Source of the DNA: Terriglobales bacterium
GTDB lineage: Bacteria; Acidobacteriota; Terriglobia; Terriglobales; Acidobacteriaceae
Assembly: GCA_035567895.1 (NCBI GenBank)
Contig: DATMPC010000091.1
Location: 62,001 to 126,000 of the forward strand
Length of the DNA: 64,000 bases
Direction: 5' to 3'
The position numbers and the translations under genes are program-made. Positions 1 to 10,690 of the stretch are shown here, in pieces. Below the pieces are notes generated by a model that worked only from the letters and a program-made list of their open reading frames with translations, was not told the DNA's origin and ran no database searches. The first letter of the stretch is position 1; every line of letters starts with the position of its first letter.

Positions 1-2
1 AA

Positions 3-683
3 CGTCTGGGCTACACGATCGTGATTGATGGCAGCGGCACCGATGCGGTGATCGGGCAGGCGCTAGGCAGCCGGCGGTTCGAAGTAATTGTGCGGGGGCC
101 CGGCGGTCATTCGTGGAGCGACTTCGGCCAGCCAAACCCAATTGTGGCTGTGTCGCGAGTAGTGTCGCGCTTCAGCCAAACCGCGCTGCCGTCATCGCCT
201 AAGACGACATTCAACTTCGGCGTAATCAGCGGTGGAACGTCAGTCAATTCCATTCCAGAAATCGCGCAGGTAAGCGTTGATTTGCGCTCGGCATCGGCCG
301 AAGAACTGCAGCGCCTGGAGGAGGAGTTGCGCGGGGTGATTCACACCGAGATTCCCACGCGCGCGCGCGATGGAGCTCCAGCAAAGCTAAGTGTCGAAAT
401 CAAAAAAATCGGCGACCGGCCGGCAGGAGATCTTCCGGCTGATTGCCGCATTCTGGAAGTGATGCGCGCCGTGGACGCTCATTTAGGTATCGCTTCACAA
501 CTGCGCCGCGCTTCCACAGACGCAAATATTCCTATCTCGATGGGACTTGAAGCCGTTACAGTGGGGGCCGGAGGAACCGGGGGAGGAGCACATACTCTGC
601 GCGAATGGTTTGATCCCTCGGGAAGATCGCTGGCTCTCAAGCGCGTGTTGCTTGCTGTTCTCGCGCTTGCCGGGTTGGAATAG
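3..683 (+). CDS. M20-family metallopeptidase, C-terminal part (cut by window start)
   Basis: The reading frame is open from the first bases, so the N-terminus with most metal ligands lies outside the window. What remains is the lid (dimerisation) domain, with the motif GPGGHSWSDFG near the beginning and GGTSVNSIPE a little later. The end of the catalytic domain follows, with STDANI and a GGGAHTLREWF stretch whose His is a typical metal ligand of M20/M25/M40 hydrolases. The pattern is closest to peptidase T-like or ArgE/DapE-like aminoacyl hydrolases that cleave di/tripeptides or acyl-amino acids with two zinc ions. A GTG at 21 could look like a start, but the frame upstream (RLGYTI) continues the domain, so it is internal. 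Substrate cannot be told. Confidence 0.85.
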   Translation, partial: RLGYTIVIDGSGTDAVIGQALGSRRFEVIVRGPGGHSWSDFGQPNPIVAVSRVVSRFSQTALPSSPKTTFNFGVISGGTSVNSIPEIAQVSVDLRSASAEELQRLEEELRGVIHTEIPTRARDGAPAKLSVEIKKIGDRPAGDLPADCRILEVMRAVDAHLGIASQLRRASTDANIPISMGLEAVTVGAGGTGGGAHTLREWFDPSGRSLALKRVLLAVLALAGLE

Positions 684-714
684 GTATTCCGTTTTCCGCA
701 ACAAGCTGATCCTT

Positions 715-775
715 GTGGCACAGGCGCCCTCGCCTGTGTCAGCGTACTGTGACAGCCGAGGGCGGCTGTGCCACC
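715..775. repeat. Intergenic palindromic repeat (GTGGCACAGG type)
   Basis: Two arms, at about 715-740 and 751-774, are imperfect inverted copies (gtggcacaggcgccctcg against cgagggcggctgtgccac). They fold into a GC-rich hairpin in the 112-bp gap between the peptidase and the amidohydrolase. It looks like a REP-type or MITE-type element and may also end the upstream transcript, although no T-run follows. Confidence 0.6.
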
Positions 776-795
776 ACAGAAATCTGAGGAGCCTG

Positions 796-2508
796 ATGAA
801 GATATTGACCTTGGGCTGTGCTCTGCTGCTGCCCGTGATCGCATACGCACAAACCGCCGACATCATCTTCACCGACGCCGATATCTACACCGGCGGACAC
901 TTCTCGACACCCGGTGATGCCTTTGCCGCAACAGACGGTCCGCGCGCAAAATCCATCGCCATTGCAAACGGCAAGATCGTCGCAATCGGCGGCGATGATG
1001 AGGTCCTGGCGCACAAGGGACCGAAGACGCAGATTGTCGATCTTGGCGGGAAGTTCGTCATGCCCGGGTTCAACGATGCGCATTGTCATCTCGCGAACGG
1101 TGGACAAGCCAAACTGGAGGTTGATCTGGTTGGGGTGAAGTCTCTGGAAGAGATGAAGCAGCGCGTCGCGGACGGTGAAAAGAAAGCGGCTCCAGGGGAA
1201 TGGGTTCTTGGCCGTGGCTGGGACCACACAATGTGGCCATCGCAGCAGTTGCCCAGCAGGCAGGATTTGGACGCGGTCACCGCTGGCCATCCTGCATTCT
1301 TTGTCCGCGTCGATGGACACATTGCTGTGGCGAATTCGGCAGCATTGAAGATCGCCGGACTGAACCGCAACAGTAAAGACATTCCCGGCGGACAGGCGGA
1401 TCGAGACAGCTCCGGCGAACTCACCGGAATCGTTCGCGAAAGCACGAAAGATGCCTTCTACAAAGTCATTCCTCCGATCTCGGCTGCCAAGAGGCGGCAG
1501 GCGATCGAACTCGTCCTGGCCGAAGCGGCGCAGTGGGGGCTTACCTCCGCCCAAGACAACTCCAGCTGGGAAGATTTTCTCGTTTATGACCAGTTAAGGC
1601 GCGAAAGCAAACTCACATTACGCATCGCCGAATGGCTGCGATTCAACGATCGAGTGAAGACGCTTGTTCAGCAGCGAGGCCATAACCCGAGCAGCGACAC
1701 CATGCTACACACCACTCAACTCAAGGGTTTCATGGATGGATCTCTGGGATCGGCTACGGCGGCGATGCTCCAGCCCTATTCCGACAATCCAAAGAACGCT
1801 GGGCTGCCGCAGTACGATCAGGCGACGCTAACGAAGCTGACTGTGGAGCGGGCTGCTGTGGGATTTCAGATTGGATTCCACGCAATTGGCGATCGCGGGG
1901 CGAACATGGCGTTGAACGCCTTTCAGGAGGCTTTACGCCAAGCGAAGGCAGCCCATTCTCGAGCCCCGGCCGGGTCGCAGTCATTTTCGGACTTCCGCTT
2001 TCGCGTTGAACATGCGCAAGTAGTCGCGCCCGCGGATGTTCCGCGCTTCCGCGAATTGGGCGTAATTGCCTCCATGCAGCCCAACCATCTGCTGACCGAC
2101 ATGAACTGGGCAGAATCCCGAATCGGACCGGAGCGCGCCAAGACATCCTATGCCTGGGCCGACTTCCTTAAAACCACAGGACACCTGGCTTTCGGCACCG
2201 ATTACCCAGTCGAGCCAATCACGCCTTTTCGCGGTCTTTACGCTGCGGTCACACGAATGAATGAAGCCGGAACGAAGACTTATTACGCTGAACAAAAGCT
2301 GAACATCCATCAGGCAATCTATGCTTACACGTGGGGAGCGGCGTACGCGGAGTTCGAAGAGGGAACAAAAGGGATCCTCGCTCGTGGTTACCTGGCCGAC
2401 TTTGTTGTTCTGGATCGGGACATTACGCGCATCAGCCCTCCGGAGATTTTGCAAACGAAGGTACTACGTACGGTGGTCGGCGGACGGACGGTTTACGAGG
2501 CTCGCTAG
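796..2508 (+). CDS. Secreted amidohydrolase, YtcJ-like
   Basis: The 570-residue protein starts at ATG 796, behind a GAGGAG-like site (TGAGGAGCC). It begins with a clear signal peptide (MKILTLGCALLLPVIAYAQ), so it is exported. The frame is open further upstream but would run through the palindromic repeat, hence this start. Metal-dependent amidohydrolase landmarks are present in order: DAHCHL (HxH) near residue 95, GHIAVANSAAL, FHAIGDRGAN, RVEHAQV, and AFGTDYPVEP with the late Asp. This order is that of the YtcJ/NfdA-type amidohydrolase_3 family, which hydrolyses amide or formamide bonds. The natural substrate is unknown. The neighbours give no pathway clue beyond a preceding peptidase gene. 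Confidence 0.85.
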   Translation: MKILTLGCALLLPVIAYAQTADIIFTDADIYTGGHFSTPGDAFAATDGPRAKSIAIANGKIVAIGGDDEVLAHKGPKTQIVDLGGKFVMPGFNDAHCHLANGGQAKLEVDLVGVKSLEEMKQRVADGEKKAAPGEWVLGRGWDHTMWPSQQLPSRQDLDAVTAGHPAFFVRVDGHIAVANSAALKIAGLNRNSKDIPGGQADRDSSGELTGIVRESTKDAFYKVIPPISAAKRRQAIELVLAEAAQWGLTSAQDNSSWEDFLVYDQLRRESKLTLRIAEWLRFNDRVKTLVQQRGHNPSSDTMLHTTQLKGFMDGSLGSATAAMLQPYSDNPKNAGLPQYDQATLTKLTVERAAVGFQIGFHAIGDRGANMALNAFQEALRQAKAAHSRAPAGSQSFSDFRFRVEHAQVVAPADVPRFRELGVIASMQPNHLLTDMNWAESRIGPERAKTSYAWADFLKTTGHLAFGTDYPVEPITPFRGLYAAVTRMNEAGTKTYYAEQKLNIHQAIYAYTWGAAYAEFEEGTKGILARGYLADFVVLDRDITRISPPEILQTKVLRTVVGGRTVYEAR

Positions 2509-2863
2509 TGCTGGTTTCGTAAACACGCAGCAATCTTCAGGGGAGGAGATCGGCTTCAGCCATGTCGGTTGAATGAGCATCGACAACTTCCGGATTTAGC
2601 CGCTAAAGGCGCCTTTCGGGTAGGACGAATACGGACAAAGACGAACGCCTGGCAGTCCTTTAGACGGCACGGCTTAGGCCGCTCCTCCCCTCTACTTGTC
2701 GATTTCGACAACAATAGCGATTCCTCGCTACCCGGAACGACAAGACTTCCCGGAGTACATGACCTTCCCGTACGTTGTAAGCCTTTGAAACACAGCATAA
2801 AACTAATGAGCACTCTCCCCCACAGAGCGCTCGAACTGGCTCCCCAAGACCCCAGGAGGCTTC
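2509..2863. other. Intergenic stretch, nothing recognised
   Basis: These 355 bases separate the amidohydrolase from the sugar-dehydrogenase homologue. I see no convincing coding frame, RNA gene or strong terminator. The promoter and leader for the downstream gene should lie here; a good ribosome site (CAGGAGG) ends just before ATG 2864. Confidence 0.4.
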
Positions 2864-4129
2864 ATGCATCACGCGGTATACGGAACCGGCTATCTGGCAA
2901 CGGTAGTTTCATCGTGCCTGGCCGATTTTGGACTGCCAGTTACATGCTTTCACGAGGATGTACCGCGTATCGCCTCTCTGGCCCGCGACGAAACCCCTTA
3001 CTACGAGAAGAATTTAAAGGAAGTAGTCCGCCGGAATGTGCGTTCCGGCCGGCTTGCGTTTTCGCACGACGTCGAACGCACGTGCCGTAAGTCGCTGATG
3101 ATCTTCATCGCTCAAGACAACCAGGACGGCGTTGAGGAGACGGCAATCCGGCTCTCCCGTTTCTGCTCGGACGATCACATTCTGGTGATCAGCAGCCCCG
3201 CGCCGGTAGGCACGGCAGCACGCATCGAGCGTAGCTTACGTGCCGCTGGATCGAAGATCGCAATCGTGTCGCACCCAGTCTTCGTGACCGATGGGTGTGC
3301 CGTAGAAGATTTCAATTGGCCTGATCGCATTCTGCTCGGTACCGACTCAAACGCCGCTATCCAGGCGATGAAGATGCTGTACCGTCCGCTGGTTATGCGC
3401 GGCGTGCCGGTGATCGTGACCAATCACGAAACCGCCGAACTTGCCCGCGAGGCTTCGACTGCTTTTCTGGCGACCAAGATTTCATTCATTAATGAACTCG
3501 CTACTCTTTGCGAACACGTGCGTGCAGATGCGGTTGACCTAGCCCTGGCCTTGGGGCTCGACAAGAAGATCGCACCACGCTGTTTCCAGCCCGGGACTTC
3601 AATCGGTGGACCATTCGTTGAAGCCGAGATGGAATCTCTGGCACAGCTCGCCGTCAATAACGGTGTGTCACTGAAGATCCTCAGCGCCGCACGCGAGGTA
3701 AATCAGAGCCTGTGCGAGCGCATCATGACCAAACTGTCATCGGCGCTGCAATCAGTACAAGGAAAGCAAGTTGGACTCCTCGGCCTGGCGTTCAAGCCGA
3801 ACAGCAATTCTGTAATCGCCTCCACTTCCATGCAGCTAGCAAAGCGGTTGGTGAACATGGGCGCTCAAGTGCGTGCTTACGATCCAGCCGCCATCGAGGG
3901 TGCTCGCGCCGAACTGAACGGATCGGTTCGCTACTGCGAATCGGCTTACGCCGCGGCGGAGGGAGTCGATGCCCTGGTGCTCGGCACAGCATGGTCCGAG
4001 TTCCGCAGCCTCGACTACGATCGCATCAAGCGCGCGCTCAAGCGTCCCCTGATCGTAGATACCAAGAACATCCTGGATGCAGTAAGGATGCGATCGTTGG
4101 GGTTTGAGTACGTAGGGATCGGCCGGTAA
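2864..4129 (+). CDS. UDP-glucose/GDP-mannose dehydrogenase family protein, probably not catalytic
   Basis: At 421 residues this is full length for the family. It has the N-terminal Rossmann motif (VYGTGYLATVVSS, residues 5-17), the central helical domain (AFLATKISFINELATLCE) and the C-terminal UDP-binding domain (GLLGLAFKPNSNS). However, nearly all residues used in catalysis by UDP-glucose 6-dehydrogenases are changed. STVPVG is SPAPVG (Pro112), the Glu of NPEF is Val139, the Lys and Asn of AELxKxxxN are Arg195 and Thr199, and the GGxCxPKD nucleophile is Phe251 with Lys and Asp gone (GGPFVEAE). The fold should be intact and NAD may bind, but oxidation of UDP-sugar by the known thiohemiacetal route looks impossible. 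It may be a regulatory or binding relative. Strong CAGGAGG ribosome site. Confidence 0.8.
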   Translation: MHHAVYGTGYLATVVSSCLADFGLPVTCFHEDVPRIASLARDETPYYEKNLKEVVRRNVRSGRLAFSHDVERTCRKSLMIFIAQDNQDGVEETAIRLSRFCSDDHILVISSPAPVGTAARIERSLRAAGSKIAIVSHPVFVTDGCAVEDFNWPDRILLGTDSNAAIQAMKMLYRPLVMRGVPVIVTNHETAELAREASTAFLATKISFINELATLCEHVRADAVDLALALGLDKKIAPRCFQPGTSIGGPFVEAEMESLAQLAVNNGVSLKILSAAREVNQSLCERIMTKLSSALQSVQGKQVGLLGLAFKPNSNSVIASTSMQLAKRLVNMGAQVRAYDPAAIEGARAELNGSVRYCESAYAAAEGVDALVLGTAWSEFRSLDYDRIKRALKRPLIVDTKNILDAVRMRSLGFEYVGIGR

Positions 4130-4162
4130 CCCACATCGGTAGACAGTCCATCAAATCAGTTT

Positions 4163-4395
4163 TCAAGTTTCCGGGCCTAAGTTCGGATCTTCAACGTCAT
4201 CGATCGGTATTCGCGATGCATCTCGCTGCCGTTCTTTCTTGTAGTCGTAAGCAGGATCGAAGTCGATTGTGCCGAACAGCTTGAGAATCCTCAGCTGCCT
4301 GCGATGCCTGCGATACGCTTGAAATTTTGAAAGAAGGTTCTGAATTGCTGAAGGCTTACTTAGTCGACTGCTCTTTTCTTTCTAAACTGCTGAAT
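4163..4395 (-). pseudogene. Possible remnant of a small antitoxin-like gene
   Basis: On the minus strand a strong ribosome site (GAGGAGG) precedes a short frame starting at an ATT (no ATG) that meets a stop after 11 codons. A second frame then stays open to 4163 and ends with LKLFGTIDFDPAYDYKKERQ and a short acidic tail. That tail resembles the C-termini I associate with small VapB-type antitoxins, which often end in F/YDPxYDYK. No partner toxin is adjacent. It looks like a frameshifted, startless leftover, and the family link is weak. The rest of the 4130-4420 gap shows nothing else. Confidence 0.3.
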
Positions 4396-4420
4396 GGACT
4401 CCTCCTCGTTATGACATAAA

Positions 4421-4446
4421 AACGCCGGGCGATGATGCCCGGCGTT
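4421..4446 (-). terminator. Rho-independent terminator of ahcY
   Basis: A perfect 10-bp GC-rich stem (AACGCCGGGC against GCCCGGCGTT) with a 6-base loop sits 19 bases after the ahcY stop codon. On the minus strand it is followed by TTTTTATG. This is a textbook intrinsic terminator for the ahcY transcript. Confidence 0.9.
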
Positions 4447-4464
4447 CCACAGCCAATCTGGGAT

Positions 4465-5796
<1,332 letters not shown>

Positions 5797-5806
5797 TCAA
5801 TGAGAA

Positions 5807-5833
5807 CGGAGCGACCGCCCGGCGGTCGCTCCG
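5807..5833 (-). terminator. Strong hairpin between metK and ahcY
   Basis: A perfect 13-bp inverted repeat (CGGAGCGACCGCC against GGCGGTCGCTCCG) with almost no spacer lies 9 bases after the metK stop. No T-run follows on the minus strand, so it may act as a partial terminator, an mRNA 3'-end stabiliser or a processing site between metK and ahcY. Confidence 0.6.
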
Positions 5834-5841
5834 AACAAAAT

Positions 5842-7023
<1,182 letters not shown>

Positions 7024-7189
7024 GCTTTTACTCCTCCACAGAATTATTTATTGGCAGCAACTAGCGCCTGAGGGACCGAGCCTAGGAAGACTCACACACG
7101 AGGGGGTGATTGACTTCTTTGCTGTTCCCACTACGTTAGCAGACGCTCACCCCATGGGCAAGCAGTCTCTCCACTGGTAAGTGATTATA
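7024..7189 (-). promoter_or_regulatory. metK promoter and structured leader
   Basis: A perfect TATAAT box (7184-7189, minus strand) with only a weak -35 would start a roughly 150-base 5' leader. Within it GGGGTGA (7147-7153) can pair with TCACCCC (7103-7109), enclosing a 37-base region, and a further C/G-rich segment lies near the start codon. The place, upstream of metK, is where SAM-sensing RNAs often sit, but I cannot match it to SAM-I, SAM-II or SAH consensus motifs. Confidence 0.4.
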
Positions 7190-7274
7190 AGCACTTCTAC
7201 TTAAGGGCTAACTCAGCATCCCACGTGAGGCGCAATTTGGCGGCTGAACGGCAGAAAATGATGTTCAAACGGAG

Positions 7275-8165
7275 TTACTGCCGAAGCCCCTCGGGCGTAA
7301 AAGTCAGCTCTTTGACCTGTTTAGGTTCGCCGTCGATGTTCACTGGCTTGCCGTTGAACGAGACCTCTACCCCCGCAACGTTTCCCACTCGCAAACGAAC
7401 CTCCTTGTTCGCGCGGATTGTGCGGCTCTTCTGAGCGTTGAGAATTCCTTGGCCCAGACTCTTGCCGTCGGCGGAAACTGAAAGCCATGAATCCTCGTGT
7501 GCGATTACTTCAAGAAGGATCGGCGCGCTGGAAGTAGATGCCGATGGTAGGTCTGTGGCAGCCAGCTTTTGGCCTTCAACCGGAGTTGATGGCGTCTTCG
7601 CTGGAGCCGCGGTTGTAGCTTCCTGAGACTTAGATTGACCCGGTTCGGTTTTCTCCTGCGACGACACAGCACGTTCTGAAACGGGACTAGGTTGCGGTGC
7701 TGCTGACTGCGCCTGCAAGCTTGACGGAGATTCTAGCTGCTGCGCTGCGGGTTGCACCGATTGCTTACTCTCCGCTCTTGCGGCGAGGAAATACTTGACG
7801 GCGTATCCACCTGCGAAGACCGCCAGAAGCACGATGGCAATAATCGCGATCGGCAGTCTTGACGATGGCTCCGGTGCCTCTTGCTGCGATTCAGGCAGAG
7901 TTTCCGGGAAAGGTTCCTTGGCAGCCTGTTGCTCCCGCCAGGCCGCATCGAAGTCGGCTACGGCCTGGTCCTCGTCGAGACCAAGAAAGCGCGAGTAGGC
8001 ACGCACGAAGCCCTTGTTGAAAATTCCACCCGGCAGCTTCTCAAAGTCTTCATCTTCCAGCGCCCGCAACGACCGGGTACCGATCTTGGTAGATTCCGAG
8101 ATTTCCTCAAGGGAAACGCCGCGCATTTCCCTCTCCCGGCGCATCTTTTCTCCAAAGCCAGTCAC
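7275..8165 (-). CDS. RodZ-like protein: HTH, membrane helix, DUF4115 domain
   Basis: The 296-residue product has a cytoplasmic Cro/C1-type helix-turn-helix at residues 1-75 (REMRGVSLEEISESTKIGTR, then GGIFNKGFVRAYSRFLGLD, characteristic of RodZ). A single transmembrane helix lies near residues 110-130 (IAIIAIVLLAVFAGGYAV), followed by a Pro/Gln/Ser-rich linker of about 80 residues. The C-terminal beta domain (IAHEDSWLSVSADGKSLGQG) is the DUF4115/RodZ_C type. RodZ links the MreB cytoskeleton to the cell-wall machinery; that role is inferred from architecture only. It is followed by the metK promoter region and faces a diguanylate cyclase gene divergently. Confidence 0.8.
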   Translation of the reverse strand: MTGFGEKMRREREMRGVSLEEISESTKIGTRSLRALEDEDFEKLPGGIFNKGFVRAYSRFLGLDEDQAVADFDAAWREQQAAKEPFPETLPESQQEAPEPSSRLPIAIIAIVLLAVFAGGYAVKYFLAARAESKQSVQPAAQQLESPSSLQAQSAAPQPSPVSERAVSSQEKTEPGQSKSQEATTAAPAKTPSTPVEGQKLAATDLPSASTSSAPILLEVIAHEDSWLSVSADGKSLGQGILNAQKSRTIRANKEVRLRVGNVAGVEVSFNGKPVNIDGEPKQVKELTFTPEGLRQ

Positions 8166-8257
8166 GATATCTCGTTATACACCTAGAAGTTGCGCTGATA
8201 GGCGGATAGAGCCGCAGAATCATAGGTTTGCATCGTGAATGCGTCAATCAGGCCGCG

Positions 8258-8328
8258 AAAGTAATGTTTACTTTTCATGTAATGCGGGGTATATCTCTTT
8301 TTGAGTCTAGGGGATAATAGCGATTATC
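8258..8328. promoter_or_regulatory. Two palindromes in the rodZ-like/cyclase divergent region
   Basis: AAAGTAA-TGT-TTACTTT (8258-8274) is a perfect 7-bp-arm palindrome, and GATAAT-AGCG-ATTATC (8313-8328) is a second one. They lie in the 230-bp gap between two divergent genes and are reasonable operator candidates. Which protein binds them is unknown. Confidence 0.4.
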
Positions 8329-8404
8329 TGAAGTAGGAGAAGGCTGGACGGGGTTCCATCGATTTCCCCACAGTCGCTCCCAATTTGGGTCATCTTTGAA
8401 CTTA

Positions 8405-9469
8405 ATGCTCAACTCGATGAGTGAGGCCACCGCTACCGACCGCAAACGGCAGATGGAGGAGATCAGTATCTTCCATGATGTCGCAAAAGCCCTCACGTCT
8501 TCTCTGAATCTGGATTCAATCCTGCAGACCATCATGGAGAAGATGGCCGTCTTCTTCCGCCCAGACACCTGGTCGTTGTTGATGGTCGACGAGCAAAAAG
8601 ATGAACTCTACTTCGCCATCGCCGTAGGCGACGCCGCAGACGCACTGAAGAGCATTCGACTCAAAGTCGGAGAAGGCATCGCCGGTTGGGTGGCCAAGCA
8701 TGGTGAGTCTCTACTGGTTCCCGACGTCTACAACGATCCCCGCTTCGCCAAGCGAATTGATGAAATGACCAAGTGGCAGACGCGCTCCATCATTTGCGTG
8801 CCGCTAAAGTCGAAGCATCGCGTGCTCGGAGTGATCCAGCTCATCAACTGCGCCATGGAGAGCTTCTCCGACAACGAGATGTTCTTCCTGCATGCGCTAT
8901 GCGACTACGCTGCAATCGCCATCGAAAATGCCCGCGCTGTCGAAAAAATCCAGGAATTGACGATCACCGACGATTGCACCGGCCTGTACAACGCTCGCCA
9001 TCTCTACAAAACGCTCGAAGCCGAGGTCTATCGCTCACACCGTTTCAACTACGAGTTCAGCGTCATCTTCATCGACCTCGATCACTTCAAGCAGGTCAAT
9101 GACACCCACGGACACCTGGTGGGAAGCAAGCTGCTGAACGAGATCGGCTTCATGATCAAGTCGCACCTGCGGCTGATCGACTACGCATTCCGATATGGCG
9201 GCGATGAGTTCGTCGTGCTCCTTCCCCAAACGGGAAAGGAATCGGCCCTAGTAGTAGCGCGCCGCCTGCGGGATGTAATGCGGAACGCCCAGTTCCTCGA
9301 TGAAGAAGGGCTGAACCTAACCTGCCGCGCCAGCATGGGCGTTGCCACGTATCCGGAAGATGCGAAGAGCGCGCACGAAATCATCCGCCAGGCCGACGAG
9401 ATGATGTATATGGTCAAGAATTCCACCCGCGACAACATCGCCGTCGCACAGCAAGGCATGCTGCAGTAA
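8405..9469 (+). CDS. GAF-GGDEF diguanylate cyclase
   Basis: A soluble 354-residue protein with no signal peptide or membrane helix. Residues about 20-180 form a GAF sensor domain (LRVGEGIAGWVA-type motif VGEGIAGWVAKHG; then IICVPLKSKHRVLGVIQLIN). Residues about 190-345 form a GGDEF domain with intact active site YGGDEF near residue 265 and a complete allosteric I-site RLID exactly five residues before it. It should therefore make cyclic di-GMP from two GTP and be product-inhibited. The GAF ligand is unknown. Start taken at ATG 8405; TTG 8396 and ATG 8417 are alternatives and do not touch a domain. It is followed by a long palindromic repeat. Confidence 0.93.
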   Translation: MLNSMSEATATDRKRQMEEISIFHDVAKALTSSLNLDSILQTIMEKMAVFFRPDTWSLLMVDEQKDELYFAIAVGDAADALKSIRLKVGEGIAGWVAKHGESLLVPDVYNDPRFAKRIDEMTKWQTRSIICVPLKSKHRVLGVIQLINCAMESFSDNEMFFLHALCDYAAIAIENARAVEKIQELTITDDCTGLYNARHLYKTLEAEVYRSHRFNYEFSVIFIDLDHFKQVNDTHGHLVGSKLLNEIGFMIKSHLRLIDYAFRYGGDEFVVLLPQTGKESALVVARRLRDVMRNAQFLDEEGLNLTCRASMGVATYPEDAKSAHEIIRQADEMMYMVKNSTRDNIAVAQQGMLQ

Positions 9470-9477
9470 AGCCCCGA

Positions 9478-9597
9478 GTTAACACGAAGGTCACGAAGGC
9501 AACTCCAAGGACACGAAGTAGACTGAGTGTTTTGATTTTAGGTCTTTCTCAGTCTGCTCCGTGACCTTGATTTTCCCTTCGTGACCTTCGTGTTAAC
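9478..9597. repeat. Long intergenic palindrome, CACGAAGG family, copy 1
   Basis: A perfect 22-bp inverted repeat (GTTAACACGAAGGTCACG... at 9478-9499, mirrored at 9576-9597) encloses a second inverted pair (AGACTGAG/CTCAGTCT). The unit CACGAAGG is repeated in tandem within each arm. Related copies lie at 16191-16321 and 58854-58948, so this is a dispersed family. Confidence 0.85.
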
Positions 9598-9604
9598 CCC
9601 GGTT

Positions 9605-10585
9605 CTATTTCGGTCTGGGACTCAACACCGGACTGGCATCCGTAGCTGTTGGCTTTTCCTTGACCGGTTGTGGTGTCCACGCGGTCGCATTCGCGGGCGC
9701 GTTAGGATTGACACCAAAGTCCCACACGAACATGTTGATAGTTGTGGGATCGAGCATCTCTACCAGCGCATACTCGCCGGGAGCCAACGGAGCAGCTGGA
9801 GTCAGCTTCACCCACTCACCGTTGCTTACAACCTCAGCGTTCGCAGGAACGACCTCTTCCTGATTTGACACTTTGCCGAGCAATGAAATCTTTACATTGC
9901 TGACCACGCGGCTGTCTTTCTTCGGCTGCACACGCACGATCTTGAAGCGATCAGGCCGATTCAGTTCCGGCGATGCTTCGTTTGGCTTACTATCGGAGGC
10001 CGAGGCCGTTACATCGACGTAAATCGCAGGCGCCGTCTCGTGCGCCTGCACGCGCGCGCTCGCTCCCTTGAGTTCGATACTCTGCTTGGATCCCGTAGGA
10101 ATTGGGTTAATGATCCCACGCATGATGTTCTTACTCATCTGCTTGTTGAGTTCCCCACCGTTCTGAACCACCTCGACGAGCTGTGGCTGCCCACGATAGT
10201 GATCAAGCAGGAAGACGCCTCCGGTATCGGGAAGTCGCAATCCAGGCGCGATCAGTGGACGCGCCGCCTCTTCCTTCTCCCGCTCCGCTTTCTCCTCTGC
10301 ATCAGCTTGCTTGATCGCGTCGGCACTGAGGTTCGGATTCAGTCCGCGCGGATTCTCTTTGTTGAACTTGTTGGTGGCATCCCAGTCCACCAGGCTGTAG
10401 GGAATGTCCTCCCAGGCGTAGCGTTCAGCGCTGTAGAAATGGACGCGATCGCGCTGAGTCTCCCACTTCGTGGCGAGCTGATACGAACCGTCTTTGAGGA
10501 TCAGACGCTTGGCATGTTCCTGCGCACGGAGATGCAGCGGAAGCATTAACGCAAGAGCGAGCACCGTGATAGAAAACTTACGCAT
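9605..10585 (-). CDS. Exported protein of unknown function
   Basis: The 326-residue product starts with a signal peptide (MRKFSITVLALALMLPLHLRAQ). The start at 10585 was chosen because it opens directly into this peptide, although the frame is open 28 codons further up. I recognise no enzyme motif. The body has a segment that speaks of a set value and its use (LILKDGSYQLATKWETQRDRV), a charged helix rich in Glu, Lys and Ala in the middle, and a C-terminal beta-rich part ending in a Pro-rich tail (PQPVKEKPTATDASPVLSPR). The layout suggests an envelope or outer-surface protein. No operon partners: a repeat lies on each side. Confidence 0.75.
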   Translation of the reverse strand: MRKFSITVLALALMLPLHLRAQEHAKRLILKDGSYQLATKWETQRDRVHFYSAERYAWEDIPYSLVDWDATNKFNKENPRGLNPNLSADAIKQADAEEKAEREKEEAARPLIAPGLRLPDTGGVFLLDHYRGQPQLVEVVQNGGELNKQMSKNIMRGIINPIPTGSKQSIELKGASARVQAHETAPAIYVDVTASASDSKPNEASPELNRPDRFKIVRVQPKKDSRVVSNVKISLLGKVSNQEEVVPANAEVVSNGEWVKLTPAAPLAPGEYALVEMLDPTTINMFVWDFGVNPNAPANATAWTPQPVKEKPTATDASPVLSPRPK

Positions 10586-10690
10586 AGTAGACGAGACGAG
10601 GCCGGACGCTACAAGGATGTAACCCACGGGCACCGCTGAAGTTTTCGCATCTGATTGACAAATGAACACCTACGATCCGCGACAATGAGA

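Noticed and set aside
739-1554. Long minus-strand frame opposite the amidohydrolase
   Set aside because: Shadow of a well-supported gene; no domain or ribosome site.
7024-7189. Known SAM or SAH riboswitch upstream of metK
   Set aside because: Consensus motifs of SAM-I, SAM-II and SAH classes are not visible; kept only as a structured leader.
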